A stretch of DNA of 22,822 nt from a virus, in IMG/VR virus record IMGVR_UViG_3300017971_000785, positions 1 to 22,822 of that record. The stretch is one strand, 5' to 3'. Under the pieces are notes generated by a model, which was not told the DNA's origin, did no database searches, and saw only the letters and a program-made list of their open reading frames with translations. Positions 13,812 to 20,346 of the stretch are shown here, in pieces (within the stretch, counting starts at the first letter, position 1; the number at the start of each line of letters is the position of its first letter). Both the position numbers and the translations under genes were made by a program.

Positions 13812-14009
13812 ATGATGAGTGCGCGTAACACCGAGTCCACTAATGTTAGGCTTACCAGCGATTTAAAGGGTCGTGTTATACAGATTGCCGAGGCGAATGA
13901 GATGAGTCTGTCAGACGTTGTGCGCCTCACGCTGATTACTTACCTGCCGGAGATGGAGCAGGGAGAATTTCGCCTGCATTCGCCAGGCAAACGTGCGAGG
14001 GCACAATGA
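13812..14009 (+). CDS. Ribbon-helix-helix regulator (rightward), 65 aa
   Basis: The product is MMSARNTESTNVRLTSDLKGRVIQIAEANEMSLSDVVRLTLITYLPEMEQGEFRLHSPGKRARAQ. The strand NVRLTS, helix LKGRVIQIAEANE and helix SLSDVVRLTLITYL form the same ribbon-helix-helix fold as the leftward regulator; the two are paralogues. ATG 13812 or ATG 13815 is the start; there is no Shine-Dalgarno, consistent with a leaderless or near-leaderless message. It overlaps the next gene by ATGA and leads the early operon. By position it is the Cro/Ner-like or repressor counterpart of the divergent protein. Confidence 0.8.
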   Translation: MMSARNTESTNVRLTSDLKGRVIQIAEANEMSLSDVVRLTLITYLPEMEQGEFRLHSPGKRARAQ

Positions 14010-14302
14010 CAGGCACCGGGACCGCGCAAAGGGAACTGCCGCTCTGGCCCGCAAATCTGATTGCCGAATTTTCCGACGCCGAACTTGCCGAGCGCTACGG
14101 AGACGTGCCGCTTAAGGCCCGCCTGCGCATCGACGAGGTGTGCCTCGCCCTGAACTGCGAGCGCGACCTGGTCTACCGCATGATCTACGACGGCACGCTC
14201 GATGCCGTGAACATCGCTCGCGACGTAAACACCCGCCCCCTTTACCGGGTGCTGCGCTGCAGCGTTATCGACTTTCTGGAACAACGCCGCGAAGGCGCAT
14301 AA
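14006..14302 (+). CDS. Excisionase/MerR-like helix-turn-helix protein, 98 aa
   Basis: The first ~45 residues (MTGTGTAQRELPLWPANLIAEFSDAELAERYGDVPLKA) are followed by a DNA-binding module, RLRIDEVCLALNCERDLVYRMIYDGTLDAVNIARDVNTRPLYRVLRCSVIDFLEQRREGA. That is the pattern of HTH_17-type excisionase-like domains: 'ri.eva..l..s...vyr.i..G.l.av......r...ri....v..fl'. It is translated through an ATGA overlap with the regulator upstream. It is probably an early regulator or DNA-architectural protein. There is no integrase in the window, so excision in the usual sense is unlikely. Confidence 0.75.
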   Translation: MTGTGTAQRELPLWPANLIAEFSDAELAERYGDVPLKARLRIDEVCLALNCERDLVYRMIYDGTLDAVNIARDVNTRPLYRVLRCSVIDFLEQRREGA

Positions 14303-14317
14303 CGAAAGGGGACCGAC

Positions 14318-14632
14318 ATGGCGAAGCGAACAGAAGCCGCAATCGGGCGCAATGCGCTGCGGGTGGTGCAGGCCCTGGGGCAGCTTGCCGCCGCGGCCGA
14401 GAGCCTCGGGGATGTCTGCGACGACCTCAACGTAGAGGCCGCGCAGATCGACGATGCCGACCTGGAGCACGAGCTCATCTCCACCTGGCTGTGCAGCGCG
14501 GTGCGCTGCCGCACGGCGGTGCAGAACGCGCTCTATTTTATGCAGCGCACGGACTGGCTGCGCTTTCTGCCGGAGAGGACAGTCGGGGCAGGCGAGGTGA
14601 TCGACCGCGTAACCGGGAGGGCCACGGCGTGA
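14318..14632 (+). CDS. Small early protein of unknown function, 104 aa
   Basis: MAKRTEAAIGRNALRVVQALGQLAAAAESLGDVCDDLNVEAAQIDDADLEHELISTWLCSAVRCRTAVQNALYFMQ is almost entirely helical and acidic in the middle, with three Cys. A Trp/Arg patch (RTDWLRFLPERTVGAGEVIDRVTGRATA) follows. No family is recognised. The 13 bases GAAAGGGGACCGA before the ATG are identical in sequence and almost in spacing to those before the ATPase gene (17999-18011). Its stop overlaps the GTG of the transglycosylase (GTGA). Confidence 0.65.
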   Translation: MAKRTEAAIGRNALRVVQALGQLAAAAESLGDVCDDLNVEAAQIDDADLEHELISTWLCSAVRCRTAVQNALYFMQRTDWLRFLPERTVGAGEVIDRVTGRATA

Positions 14633-15000
14633 GCGTTACCATGGGCATGCTGCTGGCCGCGATGATCCAGGTTGAAAGCCACGGCAATAACCACGCCGTA
14701 GGCGACGAGGGCCGGGCGATCGGCTGCCTGCAGATTACCAGGGCCGTCCTGGCCGACGTGAACCGCGCCTACCGCACGGAGTATATCCTGCGCGACTGCT
14801 ACGACCGCGGCAAGTCAGTCAAGATCTGCCGCAACTACCTCACTCTCTGGGGCCGCAAGTACGAGGACGAGACCGGCACCTCCGCCACCGCCCAGGTGCT
14901 GGCGCGGATCTGGAACGGCGGCCCGCGCGGCTGGAACAAGCCGGAGACGCAGGCTTACTGGCACAAGGTCAAGGCCGAGCTCGAAAGGATGCAAGCATGA
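14629..15000 (+). CDS. Lytic transglycosylase-like (lysozyme-fold) protein, 123 aa
   Basis: GTG 14629 is preferred to ATG 14641 because GGGAGGG lies seven bases upstream and it overlaps the previous stop. The product MSVTMGMLLAAMIQVESHGNNHAVGDEGRAIGCLQITRAVLADVNRAYRTEYILRDCYDRGKSVKICRNYLTLWG has the SLT/lysozyme core: catalytic E16 in QVESHGN, then A-x-G-x-x-G-R-A-I-G-C-L-Q-I. The end (ATAQVLARIWNGGPRGWNKPETQAYWHKVKAEL) also fits, with the 'a.iwNGGp.G' segment common in this family. No signal peptide is seen. Placement in the early operon next to a tiny membrane protein suggests a compact lysis or envelope-remodelling pair. Confidence 0.8.
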   Translation: MSVTMGMLLAAMIQVESHGNNHAVGDEGRAIGCLQITRAVLADVNRAYRTEYILRDCYDRGKSVKICRNYLTLWGRKYEDETGTSATAQVLARIWNGGPRGWNKPETQAYWHKVKAELERMQA

Positions 15001-15140
15001 GCGCATTCCATGCATTCGTCATTACCGCAAGCGCCGCGTTCTCCCTGGGATTCGTATCCGGGGCGGTCGTGCAGTGGCGCAAGATACGCCGCGAGTATCA
15101 CCTGAAGCCGAGGAACTGGATCTATCACAGGGGGACATAA
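14997..15140 (+). CDS. 47-residue single-pass membrane protein
   Basis: ATG 14997 overlaps the transglycosylase stop (ATGA) and the frame runs to TAA 15138-15140. The product begins MSAFHAFVITASAAFSLGFV, followed by SGAVVQWRKIRREYHLKPRNWIYHRGT: one hydrophobic helix (about residues 4-26), then a basic tail, predicted cytoplasmic by the positive-inside rule. Size, topology and coupling to a peptidoglycan-cleaving enzyme suggest a holin-like or anchoring role. There is no sequence-family match. Coding is supported by the overlap and the clean hydrophobic/basic division. Confidence 0.6.
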   Translation: MSAFHAFVITASAAFSLGFVSGAVVQWRKIRREYHLKPRNWIYHRGT

Positions 15141-15143
15141 AGG

Positions 15144-15878
15144 ATGACCGAACAGAAGGCAGCGAAGGAAGCAAAGGCGATCGAGCCGGAGGTTCTGCCG
15201 GCGGAGCCGGCCGAGACAAAGCCGGCCAGGCGGGCGAACATCCTGGCGATCGCGCCGGAGCGGAGTCTTCCGGAGCGCGCGACGGTGATCGTCGACTATC
15301 ACAACGCGGCGATGACGGCCTATGCCCAGAGCGCGATGTATGCGCTCCTCTGCGGGTTTGAGCTGCATGCGGCCCGCGCGCAGATCGCGCATGGCCAATG
15401 GATCCCGTGGGTCGAGGAGCACTGCCCGTTCGACCGTACTACCGCCTGGCGGTACATGGAGGCGGCCAAGCGGAAATTCAAGGAGCTGCCAAATGTTGCA
15501 CGCGTTCAACATTTCGCCCTGGGGGTGTCGCCCCTGGAATTGCCGGCGGATCGGCGCGCGGAGCTGATTGAGGCGGTCAAGCAAGCCACGGACGGCCAGA
15601 CATGGACACAGCTCGGGCTTGAGCTCGGAGTCATCAAGCAGCCCAAGACCGGCTACCAGAAATACCACCCGCGCAAGAATTTGACTGCCGAGGAGCAGGA
15701 ATCGGCCATCCGCGCGGCCGTCGGCAAGTCGTGGCACGATTTGCTCCGCAGCCTCCAGATGCATGGCATCGACGAGTGCACCTGGGGCTATCTGTCGGAT
15801 GTCGAGAAAGAAGTCGTCGTCGGCCTGCTTGACGAGGTTTCCAAGACGATCAAGAAGGCGCTGAGGGGGAAGAAATAA
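15144..15878 (+). CDS. DUF3102-like early protein, 244 aa
   Basis: Residues ~65-110 (YALLCGFELHAARAQIAHGQWIPWVEEHCPFDRTTAWRYMEAAKRKFKEL) match the DUF3102 core: 'G..L..ar....hG.w..wle......rtA.rYM..a'. This region is found in phage and plasmid proteins that may act in DNA binding or partition. A second helical region follows (LTAEEQESAIRAAVGKSWHDLLRSLQMHGIDECTWGYLSDVEKEVVVGLLDEVSKTIKKAL). The first residues, MTEQKAAKEAKAIEPE, are encoded by a copy of the GAACAGAAGG repeat. It sits directly before the transposase with a TAATG overlap and may be a transposition accessory protein, by context. Confidence 0.75.
   Translation: MTEQKAAKEAKAIEPEVLPAEPAETKPARRANILAIAPERSLPERATVIVDYHNAAMTAYAQSAMYALLCGFELHAARAQIAHGQWIPWVEEHCPFDRTTAWRYMEAAKRKFKELPNVARVQHFALGVSPLELPADRRAELIEAVKQATDGQTWTQLGLELGVIKQPKTGYQKYHPRKNLTAEEQESAIRAAVGKSWHDLLRSLQMHGIDECTWGYLSDVEKEVVVGLLDEVSKTIKKALRGKK
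15150..15177 (+). repeat. GAACAGAAGG dispersed repeat, copy 5 (coding)
   Basis: It reads GAACAGAAGGCAGCGAAG then GAAGCAAAGG. It lies inside the 5' end of the DUF3102-like gene and encodes EQKAAKEAK, so either the repeat was taken into the reading frame or the true start lies farther downstream. Confidence 0.75.
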
Positions 15879-17965
15879 TGGACTATACAATCCCGGCGGA
15901 TGAGGTGCCCGAGCTTTGTACGTTGCCCGATGACGTACAGCAGGACGTTCGCCTGGCGCTGCGGGTGCTTTCGCGCATAGACAGCACTGCAAAGGGCGTG
16001 CAGGCGCGTATCAGGACCGAGGCAAGAGCCCTGCACGGCAAGCGCGGTTTTAGTGTGGCCAGCATCAACCGCAAGCGCTCTCTATATAAGGATAGCCGGG
16101 GCGATTGGCGCGTGCTGGTAGACGGCGCGCGGGCGCCGCAGTTTGCCGGCCCGACGCTGCCGCCGGAGTTTGTGGAGTTCTGGAAAGGCCTGGTCGACGA
16201 GAACCACCGCAAGTGCCGGCCGGCCTGGCGCAAGCTGGTGCGCCTCTGGCACGCGGGCGAGCCGGTCCCAGGCTACGGGGCCTGGCCGGAGTGGTTCCTC
16301 AAAGCCCACCGCGGCCGGTCGCTGCCGCGCTCCTGCCCGCCGGATCTGCCGCAGGGCTGGAGCTATCGCAACCTGATGCGCTTCAAGCCCGCGACGGCCG
16401 AGCGCGCGCTTACGCAGCGCGGAGTGAACGCAGCGCGCCTCGAGCTGCCGACGGTGATCGGCACGCGCGAGGGCTTGAGGTTCATGGAGTGGGTCGTGCT
16501 GGACGACTGGCGCAGCGACTTTCGCGTGGTGGATCCGCGCGCGCAGAAGGCGGTGCAGCTCAACGGAATCCTGGCGCTGGACGTAGCCTGCGCGCTGGCA
16601 ATGCGTTTCGTCGTGCGGCCGGCTGTGCCCCAGGAGGACGGCACGGAGGAGGGCCTCAAGCGGCGCGACGCCAAGGCGGTGATCGCCGGGATCCTGCTGA
16701 CCTACGGATATCCGCTCGACTACATCTGCAACATTATCGTGGAGCGCGGCACGGCGACGATCTCTCCGGATGACGCCGCGGCGATCGAGGAGGCTACCGG
16801 CGGCCAGGTCAAGATCCACTATACATCTATGATCTCCGGCTCGGTCTTCGGCTATGCCGACCGGCCCCTGGGGAACTTCCTGGGCAAGGCGTGGCTGGAG
16901 AGCTACTTTAACCTGACCCACAACGAGGCCGCCGACCTGCCCGGCCAGATCGGCGCGCGCTACGACCTGGCGCCGCAGTCCACCGAGATGAAGATGCGCG
17001 AGGCTGCCGCCCTGGTAAAGGCGGGTCAATTCCTGCCGCCGGAGGCCCGGCGCGAGCTGGCGTATCCTTTCCTGGACACGAACGAAGCGCGCATTTCCCT
17101 GGAGCATATCTTCCGGCGTCTGAACAACCGCGTCGAGCACGAGCTCGAGGGGTTCGAGCGGGTTATGGAGTGGCGCGAGGCCCGGCTGGAACAGTGGCGG
17201 CCGGCGCCCGAGGCCCTGGGCATGCCGCGCGAGGTGCAGGACCTGCTGGAGTGGCGCACACGTTCGGAAACGCCCTGGGAGCGCTACGAGCGCATGGCGC
17301 GCGAGGCCAGGTTCGAGAAGCTGCATTTTGCCTGCATGCCGCGCATCCTGGAGGAACATAAGCGCGTGTCGATCGATAAGCCCGGCGAGCTGCGCCTGAC
17401 GATCCGCGGCAAGGCGCGGGTCTACCAGGATCTCGACAACGCCGCGCTGGAGGCCGGCGCAGAATTCCTGGCCTATTACGACGGCGCCGATCCGGACTGG
17501 ATCCACCTCACCGACGGCCGCGGCAGATACGTGGCCAGCGTGCGCGAGGCAAAGGGCGTGCGCCGCGGCGACCACGAAGCGCTGGCCGAGGCCATCCGCG
17601 CCAAGCAGGCGCAGCTCAACCGCACGCTGACCGCCGTAGAAAAGCGCAACGCCCCGCGCCTGGCCGGGCGCCTGCAAGCGATCGAGCACAACCAGCGCCT
17701 GCTGGACGAGGCCACCGCCGACGAAGAGGCCATCAATCTTGTGCCGGCCGCCGCCGGCGGGGCCGGAGAAGCGCCGGTATTCGTGCGAGCGATCGACGCC
17801 GTTGCCCACGCTCAAGCCGACATTGCCGAGCAGACCCGCCGCACGCGCGAACGCATTGCCGGCACGCGCGGCTCGCTCGACGACGTCCTCGGCCCCGCGC
17901 CCGTTGCCGTTGGCGCCGCGGCCGATGACGAAGACGATCTCTCGGAACTGGACCAGATGCTCTAA
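15878..17965 (+). CDS. MuA-like DDE transposase, 695 aa
   Basis: The protein carries out strand transfer for integration and replicative transposition. N-terminal DNA-binding segments (about 1-200) precede the rve-type core. D209/D210 in WVVLDDWRSDFRVVD are the first acidic residues. NIIVERGTATIS supplies the second position as E289 instead of Asp. E341 in LGNFLGKAWLESYFNLTHNEAADLPGQIG is the final Glu, corresponding to 'kp.vErxF' in MuA. A beta-rich region follows (ELRLTIRGKARVYQDLDNA..FLAYYDGADPDWIHLTDGRGRYVASV), then a helical C-terminus with an acidic end (DDEDDLSELDQML), as in proteins that contact MuB and ClpX. Length is close to MuA. AGGGGGA precedes the start, which overlaps the upstream stop. 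Confidence 0.88.
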   Translation: MDYTIPADEVPELCTLPDDVQQDVRLALRVLSRIDSTAKGVQARIRTEARALHGKRGFSVASINRKRSLYKDSRGDWRVLVDGARAPQFAGPTLPPEFVEFWKGLVDENHRKCRPAWRKLVRLWHAGEPVPGYGAWPEWFLKAHRGRSLPRSCPPDLPQGWSYRNLMRFKPATAERALTQRGVNAARLELPTVIGTREGLRFMEWVVLDDWRSDFRVVDPRAQKAVQLNGILALDVACALAMRFVVRPAVPQEDGTEEGLKRRDAKAVIAGILLTYGYPLDYICNIIVERGTATISPDDAAAIEEATGGQVKIHYTSMISGSVFGYADRPLGNFLGKAWLESYFNLTHNEAADLPGQIGARYDLAPQSTEMKMREAAALVKAGQFLPPEARRELAYPFLDTNEARISLEHIFRRLNNRVEHELEGFERVMEWREARLEQWRPAPEALGMPREVQDLLEWRTRSETPWERYERMAREARFEKLHFACMPRILEEHKRVSIDKPGELRLTIRGKARVYQDLDNAALEAGAEFLAYYDGADPDWIHLTDGRGRYVASVREAKGVRRGDHEALAEAIRAKQAQLNRTLTAVEKRNAPRLAGRLQAIEHNQRLLDEATADEEAINLVPAAAGGAGEAPVFVRAIDAVAHAQADIAEQTRRTRERIAGTRGSLDDVLGPAPVAVGAAADDEDDLSELDQML

Positions 17966-17971
17966 CAACAC

Positions 17972-17997
17972 TGTAGCAGCCGCTTTTTGAGCGGCTC
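17972..17997. repeat. REP-like palindrome between transposase and ATPase genes
   Basis: AGCCGCT-TTTTG-AGCGGCT (17978-17996) within a 26-base block that matches 7437-7462 at 23 positions. It is intergenic here; with no U-tract, it is not a convincing terminator, and the operon appears to continue. Confidence 0.75.
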
Positions 17998-18012
17998 AGA
18001 AAGGGGACCGAT

Positions 18013-19065
18013 ATGACAGACCAGGCTATCGATCAGACGCTCGAACAGCAGGGCAACACGCCGCGGGCGACGTGGCCCTTCGGCGGCGACCACGTAATGC
18101 AGGCCACCGCCAGGATGAAGCCCGCGCATCGCGACGCCGTGCGGTGGTTCTTCTTCCACTGCATCGAACAGGACCTCACGATGGACGACGCCTCGCGCGC
18201 CATCCACTACGACCGCACCACGATCTACCGCGTCTGCCGCGGCGAGTATAAGGCGGACCTTGCCAAGGTGGTCGATGCCATCCGCTCCTGGAAGAAGATC
18301 TGCGAGCAGCGCGTCGGCATCATCGCAAGCACCTTTGTCGAGACCGCCACCGCCCGGAAGATCTGGAAGGTGTGCGACGCCGCCGTGGCCTATAACTCCA
18401 TTGCCTTCATCTTCGGCGACTCCCAGATCGGCAAGACCTGGGCACTCGAGGAATACGCCCGCCGACACAACCACGGCCAGACGCGCTATATCCGCATGGC
18501 GGCCAGCTCGGGCACGCAGCTTATGATGAAGCTCCTGGCCGAGGCCTGCGGCTTTAGCTCGAGGGGCTGCTTCGAGAACCTGCGCAGCCGGGTGCTCAAA
18601 GCGCTCGACGAGAACACTCTGGTGATCGTCGACGAGCTGCACCTGGCGTTCTTCACGTATCACAAGCAGGCGCGGCTTTCCTGCCTGGAGGTCCTGCGCG
18701 AGCTGCACGACCGCACGAAGTGCCCGATGGTGCTCTGCGGTACCAATGTCGCCAGCGAAGAAATCAACCGCGGCCCGCAGAAGGAGTATCTTGAACAGCT
18801 CCGGCGGCGCGGGGTCTTCAAGCTGCAGCTCCCGAAGTACGCCACGCAGAGCGACCTCAACGCCATTGCAAAGTCCTTCGGCCTTGCCGCGCCTGATGGC
18901 GACGCCGCCGAGCTCGTCAAGCAGATCATCCGCGCCAACGGGCTCAAGGCCTATGTCTCGTATCTCCAGGCCGCCAACCGCATGGCCGCCAACACCAAGA
19001 AGACAATCTCCTGGAAGCACTTCATCCAGGCTCACGACGTGATCGCAAAACTCAGCGCAGCATAA
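18013..19065 (+). CDS. MuB-like AAA ATPase, target-capture protein, 350 aa
   Basis: An N-terminal HTH-like part (HRDAVRWFFFHCIEQDLTMDDASRAIHYDRTTIYRVCRGEYKADLAKVVDAI) is followed by an AAA+ core. Walker A is GDSQIGKTW (K141), Walker B is LVIVDELH (D207, E208), and sensor 1 is MVLCGTN (N245). Arginine-rich LEQLRRRGVFKLQLP and a C-terminal helical lid (AAELVKQIIRANGLKAYVSYLQAANRMAA) complete the fold. MuB binds DNA as an ATP-dependent filament, delivers target DNA and activates MuA; gene order right after the transposase matches. GAAAGGGGACCGA precedes the ATG. All ATPase residues appear intact. Confidence 0.88.
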   Translation: MTDQAIDQTLEQQGNTPRATWPFGGDHVMQATARMKPAHRDAVRWFFFHCIEQDLTMDDASRAIHYDRTTIYRVCRGEYKADLAKVVDAIRSWKKICEQRVGIIASTFVETATARKIWKVCDAAVAYNSIAFIFGDSQIGKTWALEEYARRHNHGQTRYIRMAASSGTQLMMKLLAEACGFSSRGCFENLRSRVLKALDENTLVIVDELHLAFFTYHKQARLSCLEVLRELHDRTKCPMVLCGTNVASEEINRGPQKEYLEQLRRRGVFKLQLPKYATQSDLNAIAKSFGLAAPDGDAAELVKQIIRANGLKAYVSYLQAANRMAANTKKTISWKHFIQAHDVIAKLSAA

Positions 19066-19082
19066 ACGAAAGGAACGGAACC

Positions 19083-19640
19083 ATGGCCAGACGCATCAAG
19101 CCCACCAACAAGTACAACGCCGAGACCCGCCAGGACGCCGAGCAGCTTGTCTACCGGCTCGCCGTCCAGCAGGCCCAGGTCAACACACTCACGCTCCAGA
19201 TGGAGACCCACATCCACGACGTGCGCGAGCGCTTCGCCGCCCGGATCGACGCCGGCCAGGCGGAAATTGACGACCTCGCCCGCGGCCTGGAAGCCTGGGC
19301 CGCTGCCAATCCGCAGGAGTTCCCCAGGGACCGCAAGTCGATCGACTTCGTGCACGGCGCGATCGGCTTCCGCACCGGCACTCCCAAGGTCAAGAAAGGC
19401 CGGCGCTTTCCCAACCTGGAGGCCGTGGCCGAGGCCATGCGCAAGCTCCCCTGGGCGCGCAAGTACGTCAAGCAGGCCGCCCCCACGGTCAACAAGCCGG
19501 CCTTGATTGCCGACCGCGACAAGCTCACCGCCGAGCAGCTCAACACCCTGGGCCTGGCGATCGTCCAGGACGAGAGCTTTTTCGTAGAGCCCAAGTGCGA
19601 GGATCTCCAGCAGGGCGTCAGCGTCAGCGACGCCGCGTGA
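19083..19640 (+). CDS. gam: Mu Gam-like DNA-end protection protein, 185 aa
   Basis: The protein has a helical N-terminal coiled coil (AEQLVYRLAVQQAQVNTLTLQMETHIHDVRERFAARIDAGQAEIDDLARGLEAWAAANPQEF). The family signature DRKSIDFVHGAIGFRTGTPKVKK follows, then LPWARKYVKQAAPTVNKPALIADRDKLTAEQLNTLGLAIVQDESFFVEPK. This is the Phage_Mu_Gam pattern, in which a Ku-like dimer binds duplex ends and blocks host exonucleases during transposition. Length is normal. AAAGGAA lies a few bases before the ATG. It is the last clearly Mu-type early gene before the accessory segment. Confidence 0.87.
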   Translation: MARRIKPTNKYNAETRQDAEQLVYRLAVQQAQVNTLTLQMETHIHDVRERFAARIDAGQAEIDDLARGLEAWAAANPQEFPRDRKSIDFVHGAIGFRTGTPKVKKGRRFPNLEAVAEAMRKLPWARKYVKQAAPTVNKPALIADRDKLTAEQLNTLGLAIVQDESFFVEPKCEDLQQGVSVSDAA

Positions 19641-19690
19641 GGCGGCCATGGGATACCCTGACGACAGCGGAATAGCCGAGGCACAACGCT

Positions 19691-19733
19691 CCCCATGAGC
19701 CGCAACGCGATAGCGGCGTCGCGCTCGATGGGG
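19691..19733. repeat. Imperfect hairpin downstream of gam
   Basis: CCCCAT-GAGC (19691-19700) pairs with GCTC-G-ATGGGG (19723-19733), ten pairs with one bulged base. The loop contains ACGC/GCGT, which can pair further. It lies in the 121-base gap between gam and the Trp-rich gene. There is no U-tract. Confidence 0.55.
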
Positions 19734-19735
19734 TT

Positions 19736-19744
19736 GTTGGAACT
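19736..19744. repeat. Left arm of 9-bp inverted repeat flanking the Trp-rich gene
   Basis: GTTGGAACT here is the exact reverse complement of AGTTCCAAC at 20054-20062. The two arms enclose the gene 19762-20055, the right one overlapping its stop codon. Confidence 0.6.
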
Positions 19745-19761
19745 CTGAATGGAGGTGACCA

Positions 19762-20055
19762 GTGAAAGACATTAGGAAGACGTTTGCATGGAAGACGCGG
19801 CAGATCGGCTGGGCGTGCGAGACCATGAACCGGGCATCGGATGCCATCGGGTGGATTGACCGCCACGCGCCGACTTGGCTGGCCGATCTGCTCTACCACG
19901 TCTACTGGAATGTGGACGCCTGGGCGTCGGCCTGGTTTGCGTGCGCGTACCAGGGTAGCCGCGAGGAGATCCACGACGCATGGGAGCACGAGGACGAGGA
20001 CTGGCTGTCCCCGTTTCAGAGGATGGTGGCCGATGGACGCATACTTCCTTTGTAG
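19762..20055 (+). CDS. Trp-rich small protein of unknown function, 97 aa
   Basis: The start is GTG 19762 with GGAGG six bases upstream. The product MKDIRKTFAWKTRQIGWACETMNRASDAIGWIDRHAPTWLADLLYHVYWNVDAWASAWFACAYQGSREEIHDAWEHEDEDWLSPFQRMVADGRILPL contains nine Trp in 97 residues. It has amphipathic helices with a weakly hydrophobic centre (WLADLLYHVYWNVDAWASAWFACAY) and an acidic patch (EEIHDAWEHEDED). No family is recognised. A 9-bp inverted repeat brackets it; a hairpin precedes it and two structured elements follow. It may be a stand-alone accessory gene; a membrane-associated or host-interacting protein is possible but not shown. Confidence 0.65.
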   Translation: MKDIRKTFAWKTRQIGWACETMNRASDAIGWIDRHAPTWLADLLYHVYWNVDAWASAWFACAYQGSREEIHDAWEHEDEDWLSPFQRMVADGRILPL

Positions 20056-20067
20056 TTCCAACGTGAA

Positions 20068-20150
20068 GGTTGACCGGACATGAACAGCGCGACACACAGG
20101 CCAGCCTCCAGCGACAGCGTTCGCCGCGCTGTTCATGGTACGGTCGGACC
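20068..20150 (+). ncRNA. Structured element 1: long hairpin with 13-bp perfect stem
   Basis: CATGAACAGCGCG (20079-20091) and CGCGCTGTTCATG (20125-20137) pair perfectly. Outside them GACCG/CGGTC (20072-20076, 20141-20145) and GGT/ACC (20068-20070, 20148-20150) extend the stem across small internal loops, making 21 pairs. The loop is 33 bases. Type (RNA versus DNA structure) and strand are inferred. Confidence 0.5.
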
Positions 20151-20154
20151 GCTG

Positions 20155-20346
20155 GTTGGCGATTGCCGTGACTACCACCTCGGCTATTGCCGGCCCAAGT
20201 TCCCCCGTATGTGCCGGAGAATGTTCTTTTTGACTTGCGAGAGACAGCGCGTGCCAGGAACTCCCGCCCAGGAGTCCCGAAGCACGGATGCACGTAGGGC
20301 GGCGCGGGAAGGATCACCAGCCGCGCTGTCTCTCCCTATCGCCAAC
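20155..20346 (+). ncRNA. Structured element 2: multibranched inverted-repeat structure
   Basis: The outer stem is GTTGGCGAT/ATCGCCAAC (20155-20163, 20338-20346). The inner 13-bp stem is GAGAGACAGCGCG/CGCGCTGTCTCTC (20239-20251, 20322-20334). Inside, CGTGC/GCACG encloses GGAACTCC/GGAGTCCC (one mismatch). The inner eight pairs are the same as in element 1, whereas the outer five pairs differ with pairing retained. This is best explained as a structured RNA, or a DNA cruciform element. Confidence 0.5.

Noticed and set aside
16082-17971. 629-residue open frame antisense to the transposase
   Set aside because: It is a by-product of high GC and codon bias; the sense strand carries clear transposase motifs.
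17978-17996. Rho-independent terminator after the transposase
   Set aside because: No U-tract follows the hairpin, and the ATPase gene, with a strong ribosome binding site, starts directly downstream.
20068-20346. Integron attC site, retron RNA or CRISPR-like repeats
   Set aside because: No GTTRRRY/RYYYAAC core pair in the right places, no reverse transcriptase nearby, and no regularly spaced repeats.
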